Below are positions 51,070 to 60,470 of a stretch of DNA of 61,179 bases, in pieces (the stretch's first letter is position 1; each line of letters begins with the position of its first letter). The stretch is from Marvinbryantia sp. GTDB lineage: Bacteria > Bacillota > Clostridia > Lachnospirales > Lachnospiraceae. The stretch spans positions 1 to 61,179 of the forward strand of contig JAEDFS010000008.1 in assembly GCA_016297895.1 (NCBI GenBank), written 5' to 3'. The translations under genes were made by a program, and so were the position numbers. The notes below the pieces were generated by a model that saw nothing but the letters and a program-made list of their open reading frames with translations, did not search any database and had not been told where the DNA came from.

Positions 51070-51909
51070 TTATCCTTTTACGGCACCAGCCACAACCCCT
51101 TCGATGATGTATTTCTGGCATGCCAGATAAAATACAATGATCGGGATAATGCTGAGTACCAGAACACCCATCATGGCTCCCATATCAACAGAACCGTATC
51201 CGCCTTTCAGATACTGTACAGCGATGGGAATCGTTTTGTATTTTTTGATATCCAGTACCAGGTAGGGAAGCAGATAGTCATTCCAGATCCACATTGCCTG
51301 AAGGATCGCAACGGTAATGCAGGTAGGTTTCAGAATCGGCATTACCACCCGGAAAAAGGTCTGAATCGGGGTACAGCCGTCGATCATGGCTGCCTCTTCG
51401 ATCTCCAGAGGAATGGATTTGACAAAACCGGTAAACATAAATACCGACAGGCCCGCTCCGAATCCCAGATACACCACAATGATTCCCACCGGATTGCTCA
51501 GATGAAGGATATTGGCGATCTTGGACAGCGTAAACATAACCATCTGGAACGGTACGATCATGGAAAACAGGCACAGATAGTACATGGTTGCCGTCACTTT
51601 ATTTTTTACCCGGCTGATATACCATGCGCACATGGAAGTACAGAGGATGATCGCTGCCACGGAAAATACAGTGATAAACAGAGACCATCCAAAGGCCTGT
51701 ACGAAACCGGTCTTTTTGATACCGTTGATATAGTTGTCAAGCTGAACAAACATCTTTCCCGTAGGGATCGCAAAGGGCTGTCTGCTGATGTATGCCTTTT
51801 TCTTAAAGGAGTTGATCACTACCAGAAGGATCGGGTACACATAAAAAATACTGAGTATGGAAAAAAATACGGTCAAAAGCGTACCATGTTTTGCTTTTCT
51901 TACATTCAT
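51070..51909 (-). CDS. malG: Maltodextrin ABC permease (MalG-like)
   Basis: This 279-residue CUT1 permease has six membrane helices, the EAA loop (EEAAMIDGCTPIQTFFRVVMPILKP) and the usual tail GVVAGAVKG. Its start overlaps the malF stop (TAATG). It is intact, in contrast with the truncated homologue at 34286-35020. The ATPase subunit is not in this operon; a shared MsmX/MsiK-type ATPase elsewhere is likely. Confidence 0.93.
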   Translation of the reverse strand: MNVRKAKHGTLLTVFFSILSIFYVYPILLVVINSFKKKAYISRQPFAIPTGKMFVQLDNYINGIKKTGFVQAFGWSLFITVFSVAAIILCTSMCAWYISRVKNKVTATMYYLCLFSMIVPFQMVMFTLSKIANILHLSNPVGIIVVYLGFGAGLSVFMFTGFVKSIPLEIEEAAMIDGCTPIQTFFRVVMPILKPTCITVAILQAMWIWNDYLLPYLVLDIKKYKTIPIAVQYLKGGYGSVDMGAMMGVLVLSIIPIIVFYLACQKYIIEGVVAGAVKG

Positions 51910-52757
51910 TACTGCTGCACCTCCTTTGTTCTGGTCAGAGTGTTCTGTATGATAGCAATTACTGCAACCAGGATAAAGAACAATACCGCTTTCGCCTGTC
52001 CTACTCCTTCATATCCTGCACGGCCATAGAATGTGTTGTAAATATTTAAAGCCAGCATTTCAGACATCTTGGAAGGTTCTCCGTTGGTCAGTGCCAGGTT
52101 CTGGTCAAACAGTTTAAATCCGTTGGTCAGAGTTAAAAACGTACAGATGGTAATGGAAGGCATTACCATGGGGATCGTCACGTGAAACAGGATCTGTCTC
52201 GGATTCGCACCGTCGATCTTGGCTGCTTCGATCAGTTCTCCCGGGATATTCTGAATACCGGAGATATAGATGATCATCATATAACCGATCTGCTGCCAGC
52301 ACATCAGAATGATCAGTCCCCAGAAACCATAGGTGGAAGAATAGGTCAGTGTTCTCTCAAACTGCATCAGGATACCGTTCAGCAGAAGCTGCCAGATATA
52401 TCCGAGAATGATTCCGCCGATCAGGTTCGGCATAAAGAATACGGTTCTGAAAATATTGGTTCCCCTGATTTTCTTTGTCAGCAGCATAGCCACTGCAAAC
52501 GCCAGAACATTGATCAGCAGTACGGATACTACGGTAAATGCTGCCGTGTACCAGAGTGAATGTAAGAATGGATCTGTGGGATCATTAAAGATCTTTGTAT
52601 AATTCACAAAACCAACAAATTTTGCATCCGTTACCGTCGTAAACTTGCAGAAGGATAAATAAATACCCATGAGAAAGGGAGCAATAAATCCGATCGTAAA
52701 TGCAAGCATCGTCGGCAATGCAAAAATCGGGAAATATCGTTTGATTGCTTTTTCCAT
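51909..52757 (-). CDS. malF: Maltodextrin ABC permease (MalF-like)
   Basis: This 282-residue CUT1 permease has six membrane segments and the EAA motif (IEAAKIDGANPRQILFHVTIPMVMP). It lacks the long periplasmic loop of E. coli MalF, as usual in Firmicutes. It is separated from malE by a hairpin and is coupled to malG by overlapping codons. Confidence 0.93.
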   Translation of the reverse strand: MEKAIKRYFPIFALPTMLAFTIGFIAPFLMGIYLSFCKFTTVTDAKFVGFVNYTKIFNDPTDPFLHSLWYTAAFTVVSVLLINVLAFAVAMLLTKKIRGTNIFRTVFFMPNLIGGIILGYIWQLLLNGILMQFERTLTYSSTYGFWGLIILMCWQQIGYMMIIYISGIQNIPGELIEAAKIDGANPRQILFHVTIPMVMPSITICTFLTLTNGFKLFDQNLALTNGEPSKMSEMLALNIYNTFYGRAGYEGVGQAKAVLFFILVAVIAIIQNTLTRTKEVQQ

Positions 52758-52778
52758 ACTCTACTCCTTATCTGTATA

Positions 52779-52811
52779 AAAGGGATGAGCGATACCTGCT
52801 CACCCCTTTTT
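52779..52811 (-). terminator. Intercistronic hairpin between malE and malF
   Basis: The stem AAAAGGG...TGAGC / GCTCA...CCCTTTT with one internal A-C mismatch lies after the malE stop. Its position suits partial termination or stabilisation, giving more binding protein than permease. Confidence 0.6.
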
Positions 52812-52852
52812 TCTATTTCCTATAAAACTGTTCTCAAAGTCTTCTGTTCAGA

Positions 52853-54169
52853 TCAGCCCTGGTTTGCTGCTGCGTACTCTGTAGCCCATCCGTCTACGAA
52901 TGCAGTCACAACGCCATCCCATTCGCCTGTTCCCTGAGCATACTCAAGAAGTGCGCTTCCTACTGCGTTCTTCCAGTTCTCAGACGGCATTGTCGGGAAG
53001 TTCCATGCTACTGCTGTATGACCTGCTGCGATGTCTTCGTTTGCTGCGATTACCAGCGGGTTAGCCGGAAGCATATCATCACTGATGGAGGAGAACGGAG
53101 TTACAAATCCCATTTCCTGTGTCAGAGCGTTGATACCTGTCTCGCTTGTTACTACCCAGTTTAAGAAGTCCAGAGTTGCCTGAATGTCTTCTTCAGATGC
53201 TTTGCTGTTTACGCACCAGTAGTTCTCGGAACCTGTGCACAGACCCTGATTTTCTTCACCTTCTACACCAATGTAGATCGGCATCATGCCAAGATCTTCG
53301 TCAGCTACATCGTTATCTTTGATATCACCGTATGCCCATGTACCGTTCTGATAGAAAATAGCCTCTCCTAAAGCAAATTCAGAAGCTGCATCTTCACCGG
53401 TCTTACCGGACAGCATGGTCGGTTCGCAGGTAGCGTTGTTGATGTACAGATCCCAGATTGCTTTATAGTTGTCAAGATATGTTCCTTTGATTGCATCGGT
53501 AGAACCGATTCCGTCTTCTTTGTATTCATAGTAGATCGGAAGGTTTGCCAGATGTGTCTTGAATCTCCAGTCAGAGGAGGAATCCATACCTGCGGAAGTA
53601 AATGCACCAAGAATTCCCAGTTCATCTTTCTTAGCCTGGATATCTTCCACAACTGCTTTCAGTGTTTCGAAGTTGTTGATCTCTTCTACAGAGGTTGCCT
53701 TAGCACCTTCTGTCTCAAAGTAAGCATTCAGAAGAGCCTTGTTGTAGATCAGACCGTAGGTCTCGATTACATATGCGATACCGGATACAGAACCGTCTTC
53801 ATTTACCAGTGCGAAATCATCGCTCTTTAAGTTCTTGTATACTTCGCTGTCTTTCAGATCCAGGCAGTAATCTTTCCATGTCGCCAGACCTACCGGTCCG
53901 TTTACCTGGAACAGTGTCGGAGCCTCTTCTTTTGCCATTTCTGATTTCAGAGTAGATTCATAAGTTCCGGATGCTGCGGTTACTACTGTTACATCCACAC
54001 CTGTCTCATCTGTGTAAGCTGCTGCCAGATCTTCCCACTGCTCAGCCTGCTCCGGTTTGAAGTTCAGGTAGTAAACCTTTCCGCCCTCTGCGCTTGCCGG
54101 TACAGCCAGAACACCTGCTGCCATTGCTGCGGATAATGCCACTGATAATGCTTTTTTCATGTTTTTCAT
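52853..54169 (-). CDS. malE: Maltodextrin ABC substrate-binding protein
   Basis: This extracytoplasmic CUT1 binding protein of 438 residues has a signal peptide of about 27 residues ending PASA|EG and then a two-lobe fold (YYLNFKPEQAEQWEDLAAAYTDETGVDVTVVTAASGTYESTLKSEM, QVNGPVGLATWKDY, EAIFYQNGTWAYGDI). There is no lipobox Cys. The substrate is inferred from the operon (malF, malG, malQ, LacI regulator). AAAGGAG precedes the ATG. Confidence 0.93.
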   Translation of the reverse strand: MKNMKKALSVALSAAMAAGVLAVPASAEGGKVYYLNFKPEQAEQWEDLAAAYTDETGVDVTVVTAASGTYESTLKSEMAKEEAPTLFQVNGPVGLATWKDYCLDLKDSEVYKNLKSDDFALVNEDGSVSGIAYVIETYGLIYNKALLNAYFETEGAKATSVEEINNFETLKAVVEDIQAKKDELGILGAFTSAGMDSSSDWRFKTHLANLPIYYEYKEDGIGSTDAIKGTYLDNYKAIWDLYINNATCEPTMLSGKTGEDAASEFALGEAIFYQNGTWAYGDIKDNDVADEDLGMMPIYIGVEGEENQGLCTGSENYWCVNSKASEEDIQATLDFLNWVVTSETGINALTQEMGFVTPFSSISDDMLPANPLVIAANEDIAAGHTAVAWNFPTMPSENWKNAVGSALLEYAQGTGEWDGVVTAFVDGWATEYAAANQG

Positions 54170-54219
54170 TGTGATTCTCCTTTTCTTTTATAAATTGGAT
54201 TAATGAGTTCCCTGTTTCT

Positions 54220-54243
54220 GGAAACGTTATCGGTAACGTTTCC
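54220..54243. promoter_or_regulatory. Double LacI-type operator at the malE promoter
   Basis: A perfect 10-bp dyad (GGAAACGTTA and TAACGTTTCC, separated by TCGG) lies just downstream of the malE transcription start. Each half is itself a near-palindrome centred on AACGTT, as expected for two adjacent LacI-family sites. Confidence 0.8.
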
Positions 54244-54256
54244 AATTTCTGATTTT

Positions 54257-54285
54257 ATATTAGCACCATCCGGCATTCTTTACAA
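54257..54285 (-). promoter_or_regulatory. Promoter of the malE operon
   Basis: On the minus strand TTGTAA (54280-54285), a 17-nt spacer and TAATAT (54257-54262). The operator at 54220-54243 begins about 14 nt after the -10. Confidence 0.75.
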
Positions 54286-54368
54286 GCACATTTTTTGTTT
54301 TCACGTCATTTCGTTGAATACTTATAATTTAATCACCATATTTTTGTGCACTTTGCCTTGTCACGCTT

Positions 54369-57365
54369 TTATTCCTGTCCGATTCGGTTTCTGACAAAGG
54401 CTGTATGGCTCTCTTTTTCATCATTGATCTTCGCATTGGAAAAGACCGCAGATCCGTCCCCTCCGCCGCCAAGGTCAAAGACCGCACACGTTCCCTCTGC
54501 CTTTCCTCCGGTGACAGAACTGATCTCTCTCAGATCATAACGGATCACATTTTCCTCTGATGCCGTATAAACACCTGCAGGCACAATGAAATCAGCTGTC
54601 AGTCTGGCCTTTTTCGTGTCGTCCGTATTTTGTCTGGTGAATTCCAGCACCTCTGTCCATCTGTGATACTGCCCGTCCGCATCCGTTCCCTCAAGCTTCA
54701 TAAGAAAGACCGGATTTCCATGATCCCACACAATATCAGAACCTTCGATCTCTTTGGTCAGCCGGATATGATTCTCCCTCAATCTTACCTTCACTTCATT
54801 GGTTTCTTTGGTGACTTTATCCGGGTTTCCTTTTGCCCACTGAAAGGTAACGGCTGCTTTGTTAGGAATCACTGCCCAGACAGCGTTATCCTCCTGTTTC
54901 ACCTGCCAGGATCTCAGATCCACCGGTCTTTTGATCCTGCATGTGATCTGAAACATCAGTGTTCCGCCTACATATTCTTTCTCAAAGGCTTTCTCTGCCG
55001 TCACGGTCTGCCCTTTCTGCTGTATCGTCCACCCCTGCAGAGTTTCCCAGCTGTTTGCCCCCTGTCTTTTCAGTTTCACTTCTGTCCGAACATGCTCAAA
55101 ACAGGATTCCAGCATATCCTCCATTGTAATTTTGACCGGTTGAAACCCTGCACCGTTGACCGGCACCTGCTGAAATACAGAAAATACAATTTCTCTTCTG
55201 TCTGTAAGGATCTGCTTTTCCACCATTGTCTCATTTTCATCAAACCCTTTTCTGGGTGAGGGTTGTTCTTCCCGCTTTAAAGATGCCTTTGTGACCGTCT
55301 GATTAGAATTTACGGTGGTATAGGATGTATCCTGACCATGCTTGAGTACAAGCTGTGCCATATTGGACACCCGGTAGTTTACCATGTTCGCATCGTATAC
55401 CGTCTCTGCCCGTTCCGGCTGCATAGCAGCTTTAAAAAGGATCTGATAATGATAACCGTAAAAATCCCCGGAGCTTCTGGTTTCATTTTTTGCGGCTGCC
55501 ATCACCACATTCTGTTCCGAGGAAACGGTAAACCAGCCAGTCACATCCTTTCCGTCTTCCTCCCGTATGATCTTTAAGTTTCCTGCGTACTGTGCCCCCT
55601 GAGGAAGGGCATCCTTTATCACAAAGCTCTCATAAAAAGCACTGCTGTACTGCCATGGCACAAACTGCCGGATCCGGTACCAGTATTCCCCGTCAATGGA
55701 TGGAAGTGTATTTTCCACCGTCCAGCTGTTCCCGTCATTGGATACTGCTTTTTCAGGCGCCGGTGTACGTATCACACTCATGCTGGTGTCTGTCTGCCTC
55801 AGCAGAGATTTGGCTCCACTGTACTGCCCGTTCTCCAGATCCTCATTATACATTTGCGTCTGATTCTTTGACAGCACGTTGGCATCATCATTATTATTAT
55901 CCCGGAACCCTATACCCATATAATAGGAACTGCACTGTTTTATTTCATATACAACACAGCCTTCCGGATCATCTGACTGGCTGTTGACCGGGGCTCCTAC
56001 GGTCACTTCCATGCCGTTCACTCCTGCTATTGTCTGATTAGTCTGGAAATTTACGATCGTATTGCCATAATAGTATCTGGCTGCAATACTTCCATTCAGC
56101 AGTTTTAATCCAAATCTCTGGGCACCGTCAATATCCCACCACTGAAACCGGATGTCCGCCTGGGTACCGCCCCCGGTTATGGAATCCAGAATCTCACATT
56201 TCATGATGTATTCACCCAGCACCTCATAAAAATTACATGCGATCTGCTGTTTGCAGAATCCCATAAACGGGTAAGATTCCGTCGTCACTCCTCCGTCACA
56301 GCGTGCCTTGTCACTGTAATCCACAATCGTCATTTTCAGATCATGCCAGCGGTTATTGAAGTACAGCACTTTTCGGTAAATGATTCCGAATTTCCCTCCT
56401 TCCCCTTTTTTCTGAGGATGGAAATATACCCAGTTTTCATCAAACCATCTCTGTGTTACCGAACCGGAAGAACAAAACGGTTCCATTGCCGAGATTCCGG
56501 GATAAAATCTGACCGGATAATAATCCGGTGAAAATGACTGCCCCTCACCGGCTTTTGTCCATCCCGGCGATACGGCAACAGATTGTCCGGATGCCGGTAT
56601 TTCCGCAACCAGCGGTGCGATCCCGAAATCTGCCGGCACACATATCTCCATAAGTTTCAGTAATGCTGCACAGTCCTCGCTGTGCTCCAGTACATCCCGT
56701 TCTCCGCACCCACAGGTACACTCCTTCAAAAACACATCCACCATTACGTCGCATTCCCAGTCATGCTCCCAGGGATCCTCCGAATCTGTCTGACAGGTAC
56801 ACAGGGCAGACTCCGTCCCGGATTCCTCTATCATGTCAGTTTCTTCCTCAGCCAGTCCGGTTTCTTCCTCCGTCAGTCTTTCACTTATTTCCTGATCTGT
56901 CTGTCCGGGATCCGTGCTTTCTTCCTCACTTTCCCGGAAATCTCCTGATTCAGATTCTTCCGGATCCAACGGTATGATCTCCATTCCGTCTTCGCTTTCC
57001 TGCACGGCCTCAGTCTCCGTTTCGCCGATTCCTTCCGATAGATTTTCCGTCAGACGCTCTGTCTCTGTCTCCGGTGGATTTCCCGTCGCAGATTCTCCTT
57101 CATTTTTCAGTTCTCCGTCTGTTACCTGTTCACTGTCACTCTCCCGGCTTTCCTCCTGTCCGGTTTCTGCGTCACTTTCCCAGGCTTTCTCCTGCCCGAA
57201 TTCCGAGTTACTCTCACCGATCTCTTCCACTGTGTTCTCCAGAACACTCTCCAGCGCCCAGTTCGTCTCCGGCTGGGATGCACTCCCGGGAATCGCTCCC
57301 AGCAGAACACATATGGCCGCCATTGAAGCTGCTGCTCTTTTCCAACGACTTCTCTTTTTCACCAT
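54369..57365 (-). CDS. Large secreted surface protein with isopeptide/pilin-type domains
   Basis: This is a 998-residue exported protein. Residues 1-30 form a signal peptide (basic start, hydrophobic core, GSAS). About 40-200 is a Glu/Ser/Thr-rich low-complexity stalk. A Cys cluster follows (CTCQTD...ECTCGCGERDVLEHSEDC). The rest has beta-rich regions, including ALPQGAQYAGNLKIIREEDGKDVTGWF, like isopeptide-forming pilin-related domains, and a C-terminal prealbumin-like part. No LPXTG signal or membrane anchor ends the protein. It is the last gene of the SipW operon, 11 nt after a SipW-dependent subunit gene, so it may be a fibre-associated adhesin. Function is inferred. Confidence 0.72.
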   Translation of the reverse strand: MVKKRSRWKRAAASMAAICVLLGAIPGSASQPETNWALESVLENTVEEIGESNSEFGQEKAWESDAETGQEESRESDSEQVTDGELKNEGESATGNPPETETERLTENLSEGIGETETEAVQESEDGMEIIPLDPEESESGDFRESEEESTDPGQTDQEISERLTEEETGLAEEETDMIEESGTESALCTCQTDSEDPWEHDWECDVMVDVFLKECTCGCGERDVLEHSEDCAALLKLMEICVPADFGIAPLVAEIPASGQSVAVSPGWTKAGEGQSFSPDYYPVRFYPGISAMEPFCSSGSVTQRWFDENWVYFHPQKKGEGGKFGIIYRKVLYFNNRWHDLKMTIVDYSDKARCDGGVTTESYPFMGFCKQQIACNFYEVLGEYIMKCEILDSITGGGTQADIRFQWWDIDGAQRFGLKLLNGSIAARYYYGNTIVNFQTNQTIAGVNGMEVTVGAPVNSQSDDPEGCVVYEIKQCSSYYMGIGFRDNNNDDANVLSKNQTQMYNEDLENGQYSGAKSLLRQTDTSMSVIRTPAPEKAVSNDGNSWTVENTLPSIDGEYWYRIRQFVPWQYSSAFYESFVIKDALPQGAQYAGNLKIIREEDGKDVTGWFTVSSEQNVVMAAAKNETRSSGDFYGYHYQILFKAAMQPERAETVYDANMVNYRVSNMAQLVLKHGQDTSYTTVNSNQTVTKASLKREEQPSPRKGFDENETMVEKQILTDRREIVFSVFQQVPVNGAGFQPVKITMEDMLESCFEHVRTEVKLKRQGANSWETLQGWTIQQKGQTVTAEKAFEKEYVGGTLMFQITCRIKRPVDLRSWQVKQEDNAVWAVIPNKAAVTFQWAKGNPDKVTKETNEVKVRLRENHIRLTKEIEGSDIVWDHGNPVFLMKLEGTDADGQYHRWTEVLEFTRQNTDDTKKARLTADFIVPAGVYTASEENVIRYDLREISSVTGGKAEGTCAVFDLGGGGDGSAVFSNAKINDEKESHTAFVRNRIGQE

Positions 57366-57376
57366 CCGTTTCCTCC

Positions 57377-58003
57377 TTATCCTTCTTCCTTCTGCTCCAG
57401 ATACACTTCATAGATCCGCTTAAGGCCTTCCTCCGGAGTGGTTACCCCTGTCTGTATAGCCATAGCCTCAATCGGTATGGTCAATTTCTCCGATGCCTTT
57501 AACTGGCCTTCCAGATAATTAACCATTACCACCTTTTCAAAGAGCGGTGTAGTTCTTTCCCCCGGCTTCACCACAGACCGATACCCGTATATCGATTCTT
57601 CAAAACCGTCTTTTCGGCTTTTTTCTATCAGTTCCCAGTCTTTTGCCGCTTCATAAGAAAACAGTGCTGTCTCCTGTGCAGGCTGTTTTCTTTTTGTTTG
57701 CGGATCTGCCAGAATGATCTCTTTTACCGGAACCCGCACCTTCAGAAAGATCCAGGCATCATTTTTTCCCGTATTCACCGCTGTCGGATCCTTGATTACT
57801 TCACTGCCCGGCACCAGACCCGTTCCATTTTCCGGTTTCCACCCCGGCTCTTCTACCCTCACATCGATTTTTCCAGCCGTTATGATATTTTTCAGCGTTT
57901 CCGGTGAATGTGTCAGATACGCCCCTGTTGTCCCTGCTGCCGCCAGAGACAAGGCCATTCCTCCGGCCAGCACCAACAGCTTCTTTCTCCATTGTCCTCC
58001 CAA
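57377..58003 (-). CDS. SipW-dependent fibre/pilin-like protein (TasA/camelysin type)
   Basis: This 208-residue exported protein has the SipW-dependent signal pattern: KKLLVLAGGMALSLAAAGTTGAYLT followed by a beta-sandwich subunit region (IITAGKIDVRVEEPGW, NDAWIFLKVRVPV, IPIEAMAIQTG). In B. subtilis such proteins (TasA, TapA) are processed by SipW and form matrix fibres. The start is a TTG at 58003 with AAGGAG about 10 nt upstream. The gene overlaps the 3' part of the sipW frame by about 200 nt. Confidence 0.78.
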   Translation of the reverse strand: MGGQWRKKLLVLAGGMALSLAAAGTTGAYLTHSPETLKNIITAGKIDVRVEEPGWKPENGTGLVPGSEVIKDPTAVNTGKNDAWIFLKVRVPVKEIILADPQTKRKQPAQETALFSYEAAKDWELIEKSRKDGFEESIYGYRSVVKPGERTTPLFEKVVMVNYLEGQLKASEKLTIPIEAMAIQTGVTTPEEGLKRIYEVYLEQKEEG

Positions 58004-58499
58004 TTCTCTTCATCTCCTTTTTCTTTTTGAAACCCTGTATCTCCCCAGTGATCCCGTCCATGGCCAGCAGCCACACCACCCAGGATGCGGCCGCTGCTTT
58101 GCCCCATGGATTTCCAAGCAGGATCCCTGCATATCCCAGGTACGGCATCACCCGGCAAACCCTGCCCTGGATCTGCTCATACATGACCGGTTTCGGATCC
58201 GGTTTCTCATTCGCGTCCCCTTTCGTCTCAAATCCGCCTTCCTTTAAGGTCCGTATGATCCGGTGCGTCACCGTCATCCCTTCTGTTCCCATGGAAAACG
58301 TAATCACATCTCCCTCTTTCAACTGCTCTTTTTTCGCAGGGGTTACATATACCGCAGCTCCTACCGGAATCTCAGGCTCCATGCTGCCGCTGGTGACGGC
58401 ATACAGCCGGATCCCAAGCAGCGGCGGAAATGCCAGAAGTCCCAGCAGAAGCATGCTCCCAGCCAGAAATATACGGATACTTCCTCTGATCATTCTCAC
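57801..58499 (-). CDS. sipW: Signal peptidase I, SipW type
   Basis: This ER-type signal peptidase (S26B) has the catalytic Ser in TSGSMEPEIPVGAAVYV and His in place of Lys (VTHRII), with membrane segments at both ends. It processes the SipW-dependent proteins encoded around it. The conserved protein ends near QGFKKKKEMKRIGR, about 165 residues. The frame then continues for about 65 codons through the next gene in another reading frame, which is much longer than the usual end and suggests loss of the original stop or genuine overprinting. The start is a GTG overlapping the upstream TGA; an ATG two codons later is an alternative. Confidence 0.88.
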   Translation of the reverse strand: MRMIRGSIRIFLAGSMLLLGLLAFPPLLGIRLYAVTSGSMEPEIPVGAAVYVTPAKKEQLKEGDVITFSMGTEGMTVTHRIIRTLKEGGFETKGDANEKPDPKPVMYEQIQGRVCRVMPYLGYAGILLGNPWGKAAAASWVVWLLAMDGITGEIQGFKKKKEMKRIGRTMEKEAVGAGRRNGLVSGGSRDNRGVSDTFTGNAEKYHNGWKNRCEGRRAGVETGKWNGSGAGQ

Positions 58500-59710
58500 T
58501 TATCTTCCCTCTTTCTCCGGTTCCATTCCATCAGCAGAAACGTTCCTGCCAGGAATACTCCGCTGGTCAGCATCAAAGCCGCCCACATAAGCAGCCTGGT
58601 CTCATCTCCTGTCCTGGGCGGAAGAGCTGTCTCCACAGGCGGCCCTTCCTCATCCTCTCCCACAGCGGTAAACACCCATCTGACCTTTCCTGTCAGATCC
58701 TGGTAGTGATTGTCCATTGCAGGATCCAGAGAAAGTGTGACCTGAAGTTCCTTTTTCTCCCCGGGTGCAAACTGTCCCAGACTGATGTTATACTTCATGG
58801 TCATTTCAGATCCGGAAAGATTGCCGGACACCGGCCCCTCATAGAGAACACCCTTTTCTCCGGTGATCCTGATCTTCGCATATTGATTCAGCAGCTTCTG
58901 TACCAGGGCGGCCTGCCGGATATTCATCGTCTTCTGTTCTGTGGCTTCTGCCCGAAGGAACAGTTCCGTCTGTTCGGCAGAATCGTTTGCAGCCGTGATT
59001 TTCTGGGTTCTGGCACAGCCGGGAAGAAGATTTTTAAATGAAGCAAACAGATCCGTCTGTGTCCTTGTAATATCAAAACCTTTTTCCCGTCCCTGATAAT
59101 GAACAGAGGTATCTTTACTTTCCCCCTGGGCTGGTCTGGCAATTCCCAGTTCTTCCCATGTCATATCCCACAGCCGGACTCCATCTCCCTCTGCCTGCAC
59201 CGATTCCATGGACACGATGATCCGGGCATCCTTTTTCCGGTACCGGTTATCTGCCTTTTCCGAAAGACGATAGGAATCCAGAAGAGGTTCTTTTGTCCTG
59301 GTTCCTGCTTTCAGAATTTCTTTATAATAGAAATAACCGTCCTCTTTCTGTTCCCACCAGTCATCATGATACCGGATCTCGATCATATCCGGATCCAGTG
59401 TCTCATCCTTCAGAAAGGATCCGTCCTCTCCTCTGGTGCCAAAAGCTTTTTCCACTGACACACGGATCAGAGTATCCACTGTACCCGTATTTTCCACATG
59501 CACTACCTTCACGATCTCATCCGAGGGATTCACATACTCCGGAACCTGGTATTTCTCCACGATCCTGGTCTGATAGGAAGACATAGTCAGATTATTTATG
59601 GTATTTCCCGGAACCGACCAGTATCCGGAGACGACAGCTGCCAGCGACAGTGCCAGTACCAGAACCGCTGCCATTCCAGCCATAAGATGTCTTTTCCCTC
59701 TCTCAGCCAT
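58496..59710 (-). CDS. SipW-operon surface protein with C-terminal sorting signal
   Basis: This 404-residue protein has an N-terminal hydrophobic export segment (LMAGMAAVLVLALSLAAVVSGYWS), a long beta-rich extracellular region, and a C-terminal cell-wall sorting signal: PPRTG, a hydrophobic stretch and RRKREDK. PPxTG is a sortase motif variant seen in clostridial pilins. It probably anchors the fibre to the wall. No sortase gene lies in the window. It overlaps the preceding gene by 8 nt and sipW by 4 nt. Confidence 0.8.
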   Translation of the reverse strand: MAERGKRHLMAGMAAVLVLALSLAAVVSGYWSVPGNTINNLTMSSYQTRIVEKYQVPEYVNPSDEIVKVVHVENTGTVDTLIRVSVEKAFGTRGEDGSFLKDETLDPDMIEIRYHDDWWEQKEDGYFYYKEILKAGTRTKEPLLDSYRLSEKADNRYRKKDARIIVSMESVQAEGDGVRLWDMTWEELGIARPAQGESKDTSVHYQGREKGFDITRTQTDLFASFKNLLPGCARTQKITAANDSAEQTELFLRAEATEQKTMNIRQAALVQKLLNQYAKIRITGEKGVLYEGPVSGNLSGSEMTMKYNISLGQFAPGEKKELQVTLSLDPAMDNHYQDLTGKVRWVFTAVGEDEEGPPVETALPPRTGDETRLLMWAALMLTSGVFLAGTFLLMEWNRRKREDK

Positions 59711-60470
59711 TGCTTCCTCCCTTTATCAGTTCCTCATCCAGCGCATCAAACGCCGCCTCCTTGTTCGGAAATCCACTGGTCTGGATCGCCTGCGCACGGA
59801 TGTCCAGGCGGAAATTTTCCAGGCTTCTCATCTCCTTCTGAGTCCATTCCGCCGGAATGACAATGTTCGTAAATAATACCGCCTCTTCCTGAGGAGCTAA
59901 AATTCCATTTCCGTCTTTTCCCAGATAATTAAATACCAGCGTATTTTCAGTGGAACGGGCGGTATCCTTTTCAAACAGCGGATTGATCATGGGCAGGGCA
60001 GAAAACTCCCTGAGAAAATAGCCGGGGATCCGATTCTGCACCACCTTCTCCGATGTTCCGGTCTTTGAAAATGTACCGTTATAGGTCTCATCATAGCGGA
60101 TCGTCGTGTGGATCAGATCCAGAACCTTCTGATCTGTAACAGGTGCACCTTTTCCGTCCAGAATTTTTACCGTCATTCTGGCGTAGCAGGAAGTTCCTCC
60201 GCTCCCTTTTTCCGCCATATTCTTTACTGTGGGGTTTTTATATACACAGGCTCCCGGGCACAGATCCTCTCCGTCCCCATCCTCCGGCGACCATTCCGGT
60301 TCCTGAAGATCGATCTCAAGATCACCCACGCTAAAGACATTGGTCACCTTTTCCTGTTCTGTAAAATATCCATAAGTTCCTGCTGTGCCTGCCGCCAGAC
60401 AACATACGGTCACTGCCGCCGCAATCTTTTTTCTGCTTCCTCTTTTCACTCTTATTTTCTCCTTTCTCAT
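59703..60470 (-). CDS. SipW-dependent fibre/pilin-like protein
   Basis: This 255-residue exported protein has the SipW-type signal (KKIAAAVTVCCLAAGTAGTYGYFT) followed by FSVGDLEIDLQEPEW, a Cys pair (CPGACVY) and a beta-rich body ending in DIRAQAIQTSGF, which parallels the subunit encoded at 57377-58003. Its first ATG overlaps the upstream stop (TGATG). A GTG at 60449 preceded by AAGGAG is an alternative start. It is probably a matrix-fibre subunit. Confidence 0.78.
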   Translation of the reverse strand: MRKEKIRVKRGSRKKIAAAVTVCCLAAGTAGTYGYFTEQEKVTNVFSVGDLEIDLQEPEWSPEDGDGEDLCPGACVYKNPTVKNMAEKGSGGTSCYARMTVKILDGKGAPVTDQKVLDLIHTTIRYDETYNGTFSKTGTSEKVVQNRIPGYFLREFSALPMINPLFEKDTARSTENTLVFNYLGKDGNGILAPQEEAVLFTNIVIPAEWTQKEMRSLENFRLDIRAQAIQTSGFPNKEAAFDALDEELIKGGSNG

